A stretch of DNA of 64,000 bases from Akkermansia sp. (GCA_017477935.1 JAFVIC010000106.1:1-64000); one strand, 5' to 3'; positions 16,855-25,741 are shown, counted from the first letter of the stretch. Numbers and translations are program-made. Notes: generated by a model from the sequence alone, not told the origin.

Positions 16855-18885
16855 ATGGAGCAAAACCGAGAACAGTTGATTCACCGCATGAGCGATGTGT
16901 TGGCCAGCCAGGTGGCGGCCGGCGAAGTCGTGGAGCGTCCCGCTTCGGTCGTCAAGGAACTCATTGAGAACAGCATAGATGCAGGCGCCACCATGGTGCG
17001 CGTGGAAATCATGCGCGGTGGGGTATCGCTTATCCGCGTGACAGACAACGGCTGCGGTATGAGCCGGGCGGATGCTCTCATGTGCCTGGAACGTCATGCT
17101 ACCAGCAAGCTTATCGATTTCGATGACCTCACCAACATCGAAAAACTCGGCTTTCGTGGTGAGGCTATACCCAGTATCGCTTCGGTCTCCGAGCTGCAGA
17201 TTACCACGCGGCGGGCGGAAGATGTGGAAGGTACGCTTATCACCTGCCACGGCGGGCTGCCCCAAGAGCCGGCCAACGCCGGTTGCGCCCCCGGTACCGA
17301 TATCTGCGTGCGCAATCTTTTCTTCAATGTGCCGGTGCGGCGCAAGTTCCTGAAAAGTAATGAGACGGAGGCCGGCCACATTGAGCATGAAATCAAGCTG
17401 CATGCTCTTGCTTACCCGGGGCTGCGTTTTGTTTACGTGCGCGATGGGCAGACTGTTTTCGACTGGCCCGGCACGGCGGACATGCGCCGGCGCATAGCTG
17501 ATTTTGCCGGGCGGGAACTGGCCGCGGGTCTGCTGCGCATCAAACCTCAACTCGGCCCGGGGGTGCATGTGAGCGGTTATCTCATGCCGCTGAGCGAGGC
17601 TCGCCGCAACCGCAGGCTGCAATTTGTTTTCCTGAACACCCGCCCGATAGAGGATAAAATCGTAGCGCGCGCCATACGCGATGGCTACGGTGGTTTCCCC
17701 ACCGGGCTGCACCCGGCACTCTTCCTATACCTCGAAGTTGAGCCAGCACTGGTGGATGTGAATGTGCACCCGGCCAAGAAGGAGGTACGATTCCTGCGAC
17801 CGTCTGACATCACGAACACGATTATCGACGCCGTGGCTACGACCCTGGCAGACCACGCCCGCGGCGAGCACACTGCTCCCCCCGTGCAGCCTGCACCTCA
17901 GCGCCCGGCTGAGAGCCCCCGCAGTGAGTCCCCGCTGCCAATCGATAGCGCACGCCCGGTGCTTACCCCTCGCCCGGTGGAGGCCGAGCCGAAAAAAGTC
18001 ACGCCGGTTTCACCCCCATCGTCCGCTCCCGCCCGCCCTGAGCCGCCGGTCAGTAGCCCTGACAAGTTGCCGGCCGTACAGCTTCGACCTTTGGTGGAGC
18101 AACCCGCCGAGCCTGCATTCACGCTGCATTCCGTTATCGAGCCGGTACAACAGGAGCTGCCGCTGCCACAGCAACCGCCCGCACCGTCACCCGCGCTCCC
18201 TGCGCACAGCGGCGAGCCGACACCGACGGCTCAACCAACCCAACCGGCTATCGACTCTGCTGCCGCTGAAGTGCCCGGCGATTATAACCCTGCGGATTAC
18301 CCGCGAGCCAACAAGTTCCGCTTTGTGGGCACCTGCGGCGGGCGTTACCTCTTGTTCGAGAACATCGAGGGACTGGTGCTGCTGTCCCCGCGCGCCGCTC
18401 GCGAGCGAATACTCTTCGAGCGCCTGCTTGCCGGGCATGAGCGACCGCTGCACTCCCAGCGGCTGTTACAGTCCGTTATGCTCGACCTCGATGCCCGCGA
18501 TGTAGGCGTAGCGCTTGAAGTGAGCCGCCAGCTTGAGAAAGCCGGGTTCCGTATATCTCAGTTCGGCCAGCGCACGCTGCGCATAGATGCCGTACCCATG
18601 ATGCTCAGCCTGCCCAAAGTGGGAGATTTTGTGCACGACCTCATTCACACGTTTTCCAGTGGCGAGCTGAGGCTCAAGCGCAGCCGCAACCCCTTCGAGC
18701 CCTATGCCGGTGTACTTGCCCGTCAATATGCCGCACGCGAAGATTTGCGCCCCTGGTTGCAGGCTCCCATCCCCTTGCTCAATGATTTGCTGAGCTGTGA
18801 AATCCCCTATTGCACACCGTCCGGCAAACCCACGATGGTGCCTATCTCACTCAACGAACTCGCCCGCAAATTCCAGGCTCAGTAA
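16855..18885 (+). CDS. mutL: DNA mismatch repair protein MutL
   Basis: A 676-residue GHKL ATPase that links mismatch recognition to strand removal. N-terminal ATPase motifs are intact: ELIENSIDAG, DNGCGM and GFRGEA. A Pro-rich linker of about 130 residues (about 345-480) leads to the C-terminal dimerisation domain. There the endonuclease motifs of the PMS2/Bacillus type look lost: where DQHAxxE is expected stands SPRAARE (about residue 510), the ACK motif region reads ARQYAARED, and CPHGRP is replaced by CTPSGKP. This suggests a MutL without nicking activity. The start at 16855 follows a strong promoter. Confidence 0.95.
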   Translation: MEQNREQLIHRMSDVLASQVAAGEVVERPASVVKELIENSIDAGATMVRVEIMRGGVSLIRVTDNGCGMSRADALMCLERHATSKLIDFDDLTNIEKLGFRGEAIPSIASVSELQITTRRAEDVEGTLITCHGGLPQEPANAGCAPGTDICVRNLFFNVPVRRKFLKSNETEAGHIEHEIKLHALAYPGLRFVYVRDGQTVFDWPGTADMRRRIADFAGRELAAGLLRIKPQLGPGVHVSGYLMPLSEARRNRRLQFVFLNTRPIEDKIVARAIRDGYGGFPTGLHPALFLYLEVEPALVDVNVHPAKKEVRFLRPSDITNTIIDAVATTLADHARGEHTAPPVQPAPQRPAESPRSESPLPIDSARPVLTPRPVEAEPKKVTPVSPPSSAPARPEPPVSSPDKLPAVQLRPLVEQPAEPAFTLHSVIEPVQQELPLPQQPPAPSPALPAHSGEPTPTAQPTQPAIDSAAAEVPGDYNPADYPRANKFRFVGTCGGRYLLFENIEGLVLLSPRAARERILFERLLAGHERPLHSQRLLQSVMLDLDARDVGVALEVSRQLEKAGFRISQFGQRTLRIDAVPMMLSLPKVGDFVHDLIHTFSSGELRLKRSRNPFEPYAGVLARQYAAREDLRPWLQAPIPLLNDLLSCEIPYCTPSGKPTMVPISLNELARKFQAQ

Positions 18886-18913
18886 GAAAAATTGCGTTCT
18901 CCTCGATTTGTGC

Positions 18914-18942
18914 TTTCATTCCCGAAGGGACTGTGCTAGAAT
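18914..18942 (+). promoter_or_regulatory. Promoter of ROK-family gene
   Basis: Extended -10 TGCTAGAAT with TAGAAT at 18937-18942; a weak -35 (TTTCAT, 18914-18919) at 17 bases. The ATG is 8 bases after the box, so a leaderless transcript is expected. Confidence 0.6.
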
Positions 18943-18950
18943 ACGCGCGT

Positions 18951-19901
18951 ATGGCAGCAGATGAGCTTTCTATCGGTGTGGACATGGGCGGCACGACTAT
19001 CAAGTTCGCCGTAGTGCAGGGGACGGAGATTCTCTACAAGGGACAACCCATGCAGACGGGGGACTACCCCTCGCCGGATGATATCGTGGTAGAAATCGGC
19101 AATCGCCTGCGCCACATCATGGAGCTCTACCCGGCGGTGAAGGCCGTGGGTATGGGGCTGCCCGGTTTTGTGGATCACAAGGCCGGCGTGGTGGACTCCC
19201 TTACCAATGTTCCCGGTTGGTACGATATTCACATACGAGATATTCTGGCGGAGGCTACCGGTTTGCCCGCTGCTGTGGACAATGATGCCAACTGCATGGC
19301 CTATGCTGAGTGGAAACTCGGTGCAGGGCGTGGTATGAATGACCTGGTGTGCCTGACTCTCGGCACGGGTATCGGCTCAGGCGTGATTGCCGGTGGGCAT
19401 TTCGTGCGCGGCCACCTGAGTGCTGCCGGTGAGCTGGGGCAGATGACGATTGACTACAAGGGCCGTATTGGTTACTACGGCAATCAGGGCGCCATAGAGG
19501 ACTACATCGGCCACCGCGAAATCTCTGCCGGAGCTCAGGCTGCATACGCTGCTGCCGGTCAGTCACGCGCGCTGGACGAGTGCGGCCCCATGGAGCTGGA
19601 GCTTGCCGCCAAGGCCGGTTGCCCGGTGGCGCTGGCGCAGTGGGATGACATAGGCCGCAAGCTGGCCGCCTGCCTGATGAACTGCCACTATATTCTTAAC
19701 CCGGAGGCTTTCATCATCGGTGGTGGTGTAGCCAAAGCCGGTGATTTGCTCTTCGGGCCGACCCGCCGCTACCTGAAAGCACAGCTCTACCCGCCGCACT
19801 ACGAGAAAATCAAGATTCTGCCCGCCTACTTCAGCAACGACGCCGGTATCATCGGTGCTGCCAGATTGGCGCTCAGTGTGGCTAATAATGAAGATTCGTA
19901 A
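18951..19901 (+). CDS. ROK-family sugar kinase
   Basis: A 316-residue ROK protein, probably a glucokinase or related hexose kinase. The N-terminal phosphate loop is clear (IGVDMGGTTIKFAVV), as is VDNDANCMAYAEWKLGAG with the catalytic Asp and LGTGIGSG. The usual ROK zinc motif CGCGxxGCxE is missing its cysteines and reads YYGNQGAIEDY, with the Glu kept. Activity without structural zinc, or a changed substrate, is possible. The stop overlaps the start of the next gene in TAATG. It has no helix-turn-helix domain, so it is a kinase rather than a ROK repressor. Confidence 0.85.
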   Translation: MAADELSIGVDMGGTTIKFAVVQGTEILYKGQPMQTGDYPSPDDIVVEIGNRLRHIMELYPAVKAVGMGLPGFVDHKAGVVDSLTNVPGWYDIHIRDILAEATGLPAAVDNDANCMAYAEWKLGAGRGMNDLVCLTLGTGIGSGVIAGGHFVRGHLSAAGELGQMTIDYKGRIGYYGNQGAIEDYIGHREISAGAQAAYAAAGQSRALDECGPMELELAAKAGCPVALAQWDDIGRKLAACLMNCHYILNPEAFIIGGGVAKAGDLLFGPTRRYLKAQLYPPHYEKIKILPAYFSNDAGIIGAARLALSVANNEDS

Positions 19902-20800
19902 TGCCGCTGACCGCAGCCAGTAAAGCGGAGCTGCGACTCTGCTCCCGACTCCGACTGAGTGAGGAACAGGCAGTTGCTCTCGTCTCCTCCATGCGTGCGG
20001 GTACCTCAGCCCGCCCGGCGATTGTGCTTTCGCCGCTGGCCCCGGCGGATTACGAGCCGCCTTTCGCCTGCGCAGACACATCGGCCTGGCCCTGGCTGCC
20101 CCCGCGTGTGTACGTACCTGCTGAGGGCGAACGCCCCACGGCACACGCGGATTATGCGGCAGGGTTGTATTATTCGCTTGATTTATCCTCCTGCTGGGAG
20201 TCCGCGCCGCTGTCGGTGGTGCCGCCCCCTGACAGCAGCCTGGATTTATGCGCCGCACCCGGTGGCAAGAGCATGCTGATGGCTGCCCGCTACCTGCCAC
20301 GGCAACATGCAGCCAACGAGGTGAACGCGCAGCGCCGCGGTATCTTGCGGCAGAACATGCAGCTGTGCGGCGTGCCGAATGTCGAGGTGACAGGTCTGCG
20401 GCCTGACCAGTGGGCTGCGGAGGGGCGCAGCTTCGACCTGCTGCTGGCGGATGCTCCTTGCAGCGGCCAGTCCCTGCTGTGCAAGGGAATACGTAACCCC
20501 GGCTGCCTGGGACAGCAAATGGTCAATGGCAACGCCAAACGGCAGAAGGGAATCTTGCTGGCGGCTGTCCAATGCGTGAACCCCGGCGGGTACATCCTTT
20601 ACTCCACCTGCACCTACGACCCCGATGAGAATGAAAAGGTCATGGCCTACATCCTCAAACGCGTACCCGGCTGGCAGGCAGTCGAGGTGCCGTTGCTGGC
20701 TGTGTATCGCTCTGCGCTGGCAGACTTTCCCTGTTACAGAATGCTGCCCCACCATGGCAGCGGGGCGGGCGGTTTCTGCTGCCTGCTGCAAAAAACATAA
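19901..20800 (+). CDS. RsmB/NOP2-type RNA m5C methyltransferase
   Basis: A 299-residue SAM-dependent cytosine-5 RNA methyltransferase. The SAM motif LDLCAAPGGKS, motif IV DAPCSGQ and motif VI YSTCTYDPDENE contain both catalytic cysteines. It is shorter than RsmB or RsmF and has no NusB or PUA domain that I can see. Target is rRNA or tRNA (unknown). It is translationally coupled to the ROK kinase gene by a 1-base stop/start overlap. Confidence 0.85.
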   Translation: MPLTAASKAELRLCSRLRLSEEQAVALVSSMRAGTSARPAIVLSPLAPADYEPPFACADTSAWPWLPPRVYVPAEGERPTAHADYAAGLYYSLDLSSCWESAPLSVVPPPDSSLDLCAAPGGKSMLMAARYLPRQHAANEVNAQRRGILRQNMQLCGVPNVEVTGLRPDQWAAEGRSFDLLLADAPCSGQSLLCKGIRNPGCLGQQMVNGNAKRQKGILLAAVQCVNPGGYILYSTCTYDPDENEKVMAYILKRVPGWQAVEVPLLAVYRSALADFPCYRMLPHHGSGAGGFCCLLQKT

Positions 20801-20813
20801 AAAATTAAAAATA

Positions 20814-20841
20814 TTGAACAAAATCACTCTTCCTTTAATCT
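20814..20841 (+). promoter_or_regulatory. Promoter of secreted protein gene
   Basis: TTGAAC (20814-20819), a 16-base spacer, TAATCT (20836-20841) in an AT-rich gap. ATG follows 15 bases later without a Shine-Dalgarno (context AACAAACAACAAATATG). Confidence 0.6.
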
Positions 20842-20856
20842 AAACAAACAACAAAT

Positions 20857-21372
20857 ATGAAGCACATCAATACCATTATCGCTATCGCTGCGCTCGCCAT
20901 GCCGAGCCTGTTCGCCGCCCCCATGCCTGCCAAGGCTGACCTGCTGGCCTCCAACACCGTGACCGCCGTTTACGTGGGCACCCAGGAGCGCCCCTGCATG
21001 TTCCGCACCGCCCTGTGCCCTGACCGCTGCGACCACGCTGCCAAGGTGGCTAATTTCCAGGTGCTCGACAATGAGGACTACAAGAAGCCCGGTAAGTACG
21101 GCGATGACAAGGCCGAAGCCGGTTCTGTCATTATGGTCGATGTGAAGAACGACACCCCGGGGCAGGAGGCCGCCGTCAACGAACTCATCTCCACGCTGAA
21201 GCCCGGCGATGTGGTGCGCATGACCCAGGATCACTACTACGGTGAAATCGGCAACTGCATGACCCCCTTCCGCCCGATCACCAAGATAGAGAAGCTTGAC
21301 AAGAAGGCCCCCGCTCCCGAGGCTAAGCCCGAGCAGTACCCCGTCATGCCCATCATGCGTCGTGGTCGCTGA
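20857..21372 (+). CDS. Secreted protein of unknown function
   Basis: A 171-residue protein with a signal peptide (MKHINTIIAIAALAMPSLFA, probable cleavage at FAAP). The mature part has several cysteines (RPCMFRTALCPDRCDHA, GNCMTP) that could form disulphides, a compact beta-like middle and a Pro/Lys-rich tail. I do not recognise the family. Its end overlaps the likely start of the alpha/beta hydrolase gene by 11 bases, which suggests the two are made together at the envelope. Confidence 0.75.
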   Translation: MKHINTIIAIAALAMPSLFAAPMPAKADLLASNTVTAVYVGTQERPCMFRTALCPDRCDHAAKVANFQVLDNEDYKKPGKYGDDKAEAGSVIMVDVKNDTPGQEAAVNELISTLKPGDVVRMTQDHYYGEIGNCMTPFRPITKIEKLDKKAPAPEAKPEQYPVMPIMRRGR

Positions 21373-22165
21373 TATTTTACGGCCCATTTTAATTCTTACA
21401 GGCTGTTCTGCGGTGCTCGCAGGGCAGCCGGTCTGCGCTGCTGTGGCCAGTGCTGAGCTGCGCCAGCCGCTCCCTCAGCAGCCACTTACTGATAGCGGGC
21501 AGGGGGCGGCTGTCATCTTTATCGGCGGTTTCGGGGATGAAATCAGCGGTATCATGCCGCAGGCGCAGCGACTGCTGCCGCCCCTGGCAGCCCTCGAAAC
21601 TCGCGCCTATTACCACTGGCATGCCGGCTACCCGCAGAGCTCAGAGCAGGGGGCTGCCGCCCTTGCCGGGCACATTCGTGACTATCGCCGTGCTAACCCC
21701 GCAGCCGATGTGGTACTGATAGGGCACAGCATGGGGGCTGCCATGGCCCTGCGTACGGCTCACCTGCTGCGACCGGCTGAGGGGCGCGTGTTTCTCCTCA
21801 CACTTGACCCTGCTGACCGCAGCCTCAAACCGCTGCGACCGCCATCCGCCACCTGGTGGGGGAACGCCTACGTGGTGGAATCTCTCTCCGCCCACGACTA
21901 CATCGCCGTGCTGGGCGGGCGCTGGAATTCGTGTCAGGGTGCGGATGTCAACCTGCGCTTCGACGGCCGCAGGCGAGATGAAGCCGGCTACCACTACATA
22001 CACGACAATGCTCTTTCGCTGCTCATGAGCCGCAACTGCGGCGAGCACGCCTCACTGTTCGATTCGCTCAGAGCTCTGCTTGTCAGTAAGGCAGGGAAAT
22101 ATAGCCCATCAGGTGCAGCAGCCACAGACTCACAGCCGCAAGCGCCAACAGGAACCACACGATGA
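21362..22165 (+). CDS. Alpha/beta-hydrolase, exported or lipoprotein
   Basis: A serine hydrolase of about 267 residues with the nucleophile elbow GHSMGAA and an upstream IFIGGFGDE strand. A GTG start at 21362 is preferred: it gives a short hydrophobic leader (ILRPILILTGCSAVLAG) with a possible lipobox LTGC. The frame is open further upstream to 21296, but that part overlaps the coding sequence of the secreted protein and looks noncoding. The substrate is unknown; the fold resembles small lipases and esterases. Its 3' end overlaps the small membrane-protein gene on the other strand by 83 bases. Confidence 0.65.
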   Translation: MVADILRPILILTGCSAVLAGQPVCAAVASAELRQPLPQQPLTDSGQGAAVIFIGGFGDEISGIMPQAQRLLPPLAALETRAYYHWHAGYPQSSEQGAAALAGHIRDYRRANPAADVVLIGHSMGAAMALRTAHLLRPAEGRVFLLTLDPADRSLKPLRPPSATWWGNAYVVESLSAHDYIAVLGGRWNSCQGADVNLRFDGRRRDEAGYHYIHDNALSLLMSRNCGEHASLFDSLRALLVSKAGKYSPSGAAATDSQPQAPTGTTR

Positions 22166-22274
22166 TGACCCCCGGCTTCACCTGGTGCCGCGAGGTATTG
22201 CCCTGCCGGTTCACCACTTTGGCCGCCTGCTGGTCGTAAATGATATCATCGTATTTCGGGAGTTCCTCTCTCAT
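22083..22274 (-). CDS. Small single-span membrane protein
   Basis: A 63-residue protein, MREELPKYDD at the N terminus, one C-terminal membrane span (VIIVWFLLALAAVSLWLLHLMGYI). The N-terminal half is hydrophilic and would face the cytoplasm. Reality is supported by a near-consensus promoter 9 bases upstream. The last 83 bases lie antisense to the hydrolase gene. The family is unknown. Confidence 0.65.
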   Translation of the reverse strand: MREELPKYDDIIYDQQAAKVVNRQGNTSRHQVKPGVIIVWFLLALAAVSLWLLHLMGYISLPY

Positions 22275-22283
22275 GTCGCGACC

Positions 22284-22312
22284 AGTGTAGCACAGAACGC
22301 CACGCATTTCAA
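22284..22312 (-). promoter_or_regulatory. Promoter of the small membrane protein
   Basis: Minus strand: TTGAAA (22307-22312), a 17-base spacer, TGCTACACT with TACACT at 22284-22289; start codon 9 bases later. It lies back to back with the aroK promoter. Confidence 0.7.
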
Positions 22313-22322
22313 CACTACAGTC

Positions 22323-22351
22323 TTGCCAAGTCACGAAAAATCTGCTAAAAT
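22323..22351 (+). promoter_or_regulatory. Promoter of aroK
   Basis: TTGCCA (22323-22328), a 17-base spacer, TGCTAAAAT with TAAAAT at 22346-22351. The leader is about 50 bases, longer than for most neighbours. Confidence 0.7.
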
Positions 22352-22407
22352 CTGCCGCCGCGTTACCTGAACATTGTTCCGTCAACAACCGAATCGAACC
22401 TGCACAC

Positions 22408-22977
22408 ATGGAGCCTTGCCTTCCCATTGATACCAAGGGTCACCCCATCATCCTTATCGGCCTGATGGGGTGCGGCAAGACTACGATTGGCAAGGAACTC
22501 AGCCGTATGACCGGGCTGCCGCTCATTGATATGGACTCTATCATTGAGGAGCAAATCGGTAAGAAGATTTCAGACATTTTCCGCGATGAGGGCGAGGGGC
22601 ACTTCCGCGCGCTCGAAACGGCTTTGCTTCGCTATATAGAGGATTCTATTTCTGCGGGCAAGGGTAACGTCATCATCTCCACCGGCGGCGGGGTTGTGCT
22701 GAAGAAGATTAACCGGGAAATCCTGCGGCGCATGGGCTTTACCGTCTGGTTCAATGTCGATGTGCCCACCCTGCTGGAGCGCACATCGCGCAGCCAGAAT
22801 CGCCCCCTGTTGCAATCGCCCGATCGTTTCGAAATCCTCACCCGTCTGCACGAACAGCGCACCCCCCTCTACGCCGAAACCGCCCACCTGCGGCTCGATT
22901 CCTCACATATCAGCGTGCAGAACACCATCCCGCTCGTTCATGCCGCTGCGGTGAAGTTCTTTGCAGATAATCATTGA
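22408..22977 (+). CDS. aroK: Shikimate kinase
   Basis: Phosphorylates shikimate with ATP, one step before AroA. A 189-residue P-loop kinase with Walker A GLMGCGKTT, the shikimate-binding Asp in DMDSIIE, STGGGVV, and the lid Arg region RPLLQ. It is transcribed alone from its own promoter. The ATG at 22408 gives an N terminus a little longer than the family core; an internal start is not obvious. Confidence 0.95.
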   Translation: MEPCLPIDTKGHPIILIGLMGCGKTTIGKELSRMTGLPLIDMDSIIEEQIGKKISDIFRDEGEGHFRALETALLRYIEDSISAGKGNVIISTGGGVVLKKINREILRRMGFTVWFNVDVPTLLERTSRSQNRPLLQSPDRFEILTRLHEQRTPLYAETAHLRLDSSHISVQNTIPLVHAAAVKFFADNH

Positions 22978-23005
22978 AATACCAATCTCACCCTGCGGCC
23001 GCCTG

Positions 23006-25261
23006 TTACATGAAACTGTAGGCGTCTATATCGAGTGTGATGGTGATATCTTCCCCGGTGTTGAGGCGGGCTATCTCGCGTGAGACCACATCGGCAATGC
23101 TGCGGGCACTGCGGGCATTGAGCGTGCATTGGAACCTGAACTGTCCGTGTGCTTTCGCAATGGGTGCGGGTGCCGGTTCGGTTATTTCCACTCCCTGAGG
23201 CAGCACGCTGAGCAGCCGCTTGTGCAAGGTACGCAGCGAGAAGTCAGCCAGTTCCTCTTGCGGGGAGCGCACCGTGAGCACGGCCAGGTGGCGGAAGGGC
23301 GGAAAATTGAACTGCCGGCGCAGGCCGAGTTCATTTTCGGCAAAGCCGTCAGTATCATGCCGGCGGGCGTACTGAATAGCCGCAGCGTGCGGGGTGTAGG
23401 TCTGGATGATGACTTCACCGTCGATGTCGCCACGCCCGGCACGGCCTGCCACTTGGGTGAGCAGCTGGAACGTGCGTTCGGCCGCGCGTGGGTCAGGTAT
23501 GCACAGGCCCAGGTCAGCATTCAGCACTCCCACCAGGGTTACCCCGGGGAAATCAAGCCCCTTGGATATCATCTGCGTGCCCAGAAGTATGTCAATACGG
23601 TGCGCTCTGAAATCGGCCAGGATGTCGCGCAGGGCATTCTTGCGTGCGGTTACATCGGCATCCACCCGCTGCAGGCGGGCTTTCGGGAAACAGTTGCGCA
23701 GCACTCGCTCCACCTTCTGTGTGCCGTAGCCTTCGAGCAAGATGTTGTTCTCGCGGCATTCGGGGCAGCGGCGCGGCACCATGGCACGGAACCCGCACAG
23801 GTGGCAGATAAGCCGGTTCTCGGTCGCGTGGTAGGTGAGGGGCAGGGCGCAGTGCTCGCAGCTGACGACATGTCCGCAGTCAGGGCACTGCAGTGCGCGC
23901 GCAAACCCGCGGCGATTGAGTAGCAAGATGGTTTGCTCGCCCTTGTGCAGGCGGTCCTCGATAGCCATGCGCAGGCGCTCGGAGAGTATGCCGAGGTTGC
24001 GCTTATCCTTGGGCTCACTGCGCATGTCGAGCACTCGGGTGAGCGGCAGGCGCTGGCCGTCGGCACGTTTTTCCATACGCAGCATGGTATATTTGCCGGT
24101 ATTGACATTGTGCAGGCTTTCCAGCGAGGGCGTGGCCGAGCCGAGCACTACGGTGGCACCCTCGAGCCGGGCGCGCAGTACGGCCAGGTCGCGGCCGTGG
24201 TAACGGGGGGCGTTTTCCTGCTTGTATGAGGAGTCGTGCTCTTCATCGACGATGATGAGACCGAGCTTCTGCACCGGGGCAAAGAGGGCGGAGCGAGGGC
24301 CGATGGCGATTCTCGCACGCCCGCGGTGGATGGCGTGCCATTCATCGAAGCGCTCCCCATCACTCATGGCGCTGTGCAGAATGGCCACGGCACCGGGCGT
24401 GTCGGCAAATCGGCTCTTGAAGCGTGCCATGGTCTGCGGCGTGAGCGATATTTCCGGCACCAGTATCAGCACACCGCGCCCACTTTTCATGACGTGGGCG
24501 GCAGCTTGCAGGTAGACCTCCGTTTTCCCCGAGCCGGTGACCCCTTGCAGCAGCATGGGTTTGCTTTCGGAGCCGCTGTCGTAAGCGGCGATGATGGCGG
24601 CGAGTGCGGCTGCCTGTTCCTCATTGAGCGCGAGCGGGGCAGATGGGGCGAACTCCTCGTTGCCGGCGGGGTCACGGTGGACGGCTTCTTCCTCTATGCG
24701 TATGTAGCCCTTGCTTTCGAGAGAACGGCAGGCGGGCAGGGCCGCCGTGCCGCCCAGGTCGGCCAGGGGTTCGCGCTTGCTCTCGCCGTTGTGCAGGTAG
24801 CGCAGCACAGCGGCCTGGCGCGGAGCCCGTGCATTGATTTTGTTGAGTTCATCGTCATCCGGCCACTTCAGCAGCACGGCAACCTTGCGCGTTTTCTCCT
24901 CGTGGCGCTCGCGACGAACCGGCTCAGGCACAATACAGCGAATCATCTGCTCCACCGGTACGGCGTAGTAACGTGCGGCCCACTCGGCCAAATCCATCAG
25001 TTCGGGGCTGACGGCCGGGGTGTCATCTATCAGGCGCGTCAGTGGCTTGAGGCGGTGCCCCCACTCAGCATCCGGCGAAACGAGGTTGATGACAGTCCCT
25101 GTGGTCGAGCGGCTGCGCAGCGGTACTTCCACCCGGCTGCCGCGTGTCACCCCCTGCATGCCGTCAGGTATGGCGTAGTCGAGCACCATGTCGTTCAGCC
25201 CGTCCACCAGCACACGGGCGGCGGGGCGCACGGTAACATCCTGAAACAGGGCCTGCTGCAT
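23006..25261 (-). CDS. priA: Primosomal helicase PriA
   Basis: Reloads the replisome at collapsed forks. A 751-residue protein with the N-terminal DNA 3'-end-binding region, helicase motifs (Walker A GVTGSGKTE near residue 245, DEEH, motif III GSATPS), the zinc clusters typical of PriA between helicase lobes (CPDCG, CEHC, CHLCG, CPEC, about 450-500) and motif VI QVAGRAGRG. It is 31 bases behind khpA. No promoter is seen in that gap, so the pair is probably one transcript. Confidence 0.95.
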   Translation of the reverse strand: MQQALFQDVTVRPAARVLVDGLNDMVLDYAIPDGMQGVTRGSRVEVPLRSRSTTGTVINLVSPDAEWGHRLKPLTRLIDDTPAVSPELMDLAEWAARYYAVPVEQMIRCIVPEPVRRERHEEKTRKVAVLLKWPDDDELNKINARAPRQAAVLRYLHNGESKREPLADLGGTAALPACRSLESKGYIRIEEEAVHRDPAGNEEFAPSAPLALNEEQAAALAAIIAAYDSGSESKPMLLQGVTGSGKTEVYLQAAAHVMKSGRGVLILVPEISLTPQTMARFKSRFADTPGAVAILHSAMSDGERFDEWHAIHRGRARIAIGPRSALFAPVQKLGLIIVDEEHDSSYKQENAPRYHGRDLAVLRARLEGATVVLGSATPSLESLHNVNTGKYTMLRMEKRADGQRLPLTRVLDMRSEPKDKRNLGILSERLRMAIEDRLHKGEQTILLLNRRGFARALQCPDCGHVVSCEHCALPLTYHATENRLICHLCGFRAMVPRRCPECRENNILLEGYGTQKVERVLRNCFPKARLQRVDADVTARKNALRDILADFRAHRIDILLGTQMISKGLDFPGVTLVGVLNADLGLCIPDPRAAERTFQLLTQVAGRAGRGDIDGEVIIQTYTPHAAAIQYARRHDTDGFAENELGLRRQFNFPPFRHLAVLTVRSPQEELADFSLRTLHKRLLSVLPQGVEITEPAPAPIAKAHGQFRFQCTLNARSARSIADVVSREIARLNTGEDITITLDIDAYSFM

Positions 25262-25292
25262 GGCCTGATAGATGGGTGGGGCTGCGTTGCGC

Positions 25293-25574
25293 TCAGCTAT
25301 CTTCTTCCAGTTCTTCGCGGGAGAGTATATGCACGATTACTTTGGCGCCTGCTTTCTCGCCGGCGGCTTTGGCCAGGGAGCGGATAGCCGAGGCTGTCAT
25401 GCCGTTGCGCCCGATGATTCTTGCAATATCCACCGGCTCGAGCACCAGGCGCAGGCGCAGCACGCGTTCTTCATCGTTGGCGGCTACACGCAGCTGAGCC
25501 TTATCAGGGTGCTTGATAAGCGGGCTGACAACGGCGAGAAGGTATTTGCTGATGGATTCGGTGAGCTTCTGCAT
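25293..25574 (-). CDS. khpA: KH-domain RNA-binding protein KhpA
   Basis: A 93-residue single-KH protein that binds RNA; homologues act with KhpB in RNA control. The KH core with the GxxG loop (IIGRNGMTASAIRSL) and the preceding LEPVDIAR strand are clear. It is usually found beside rpsP, but here it heads the priA operon behind a consensus promoter. Confidence 0.9.
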   Translation of the reverse strand: MQKLTESISKYLLAVVSPLIKHPDKAQLRVAANDEERVLRLRLVLEPVDIARIIGRNGMTASAIRSLAKAAGEKAGAKVIVHILSREELEEDS

Positions 25575-25599
25575 GAGGTGGGTACGAACTGTTGAGTGT

Positions 25600-25628
25600 A
25601 TGATATGCTAAATCGCTTACGCTGTCAA
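25600..25628 (-). promoter_or_regulatory. Promoter of khpA-priA
   Basis: Minus strand: TTGACA (25623-25628), a 17-base spacer, TATCAT (25600-25605). It is one of the best consensus matches in the window. The leader is about 18 bases. Confidence 0.75.
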
Positions 25629-25715
25629 GTACCCACTGCGTCTATACTGCTCAGTCGCATTTGGTCGCAAGCCGGCAAGATGTAAACACCGCGCGGGCGA
25701 AGGCGGAATATAGAC

Positions 25716-25741
25716 GAAAACCGCGGTTCTGAGAACCGCGG
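25716..25741 (-). terminator. Probable terminator of the 25771-26532 gene
   Basis: Arms CCGCGGTT (25721-25728) and AACCGCGG (25734-25741) form a stem. On the minus strand TTTTCG follows. It sits 30 bases after the stop of the secreted-protein gene. No other feature is seen in 25629-25770. Confidence 0.6.
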
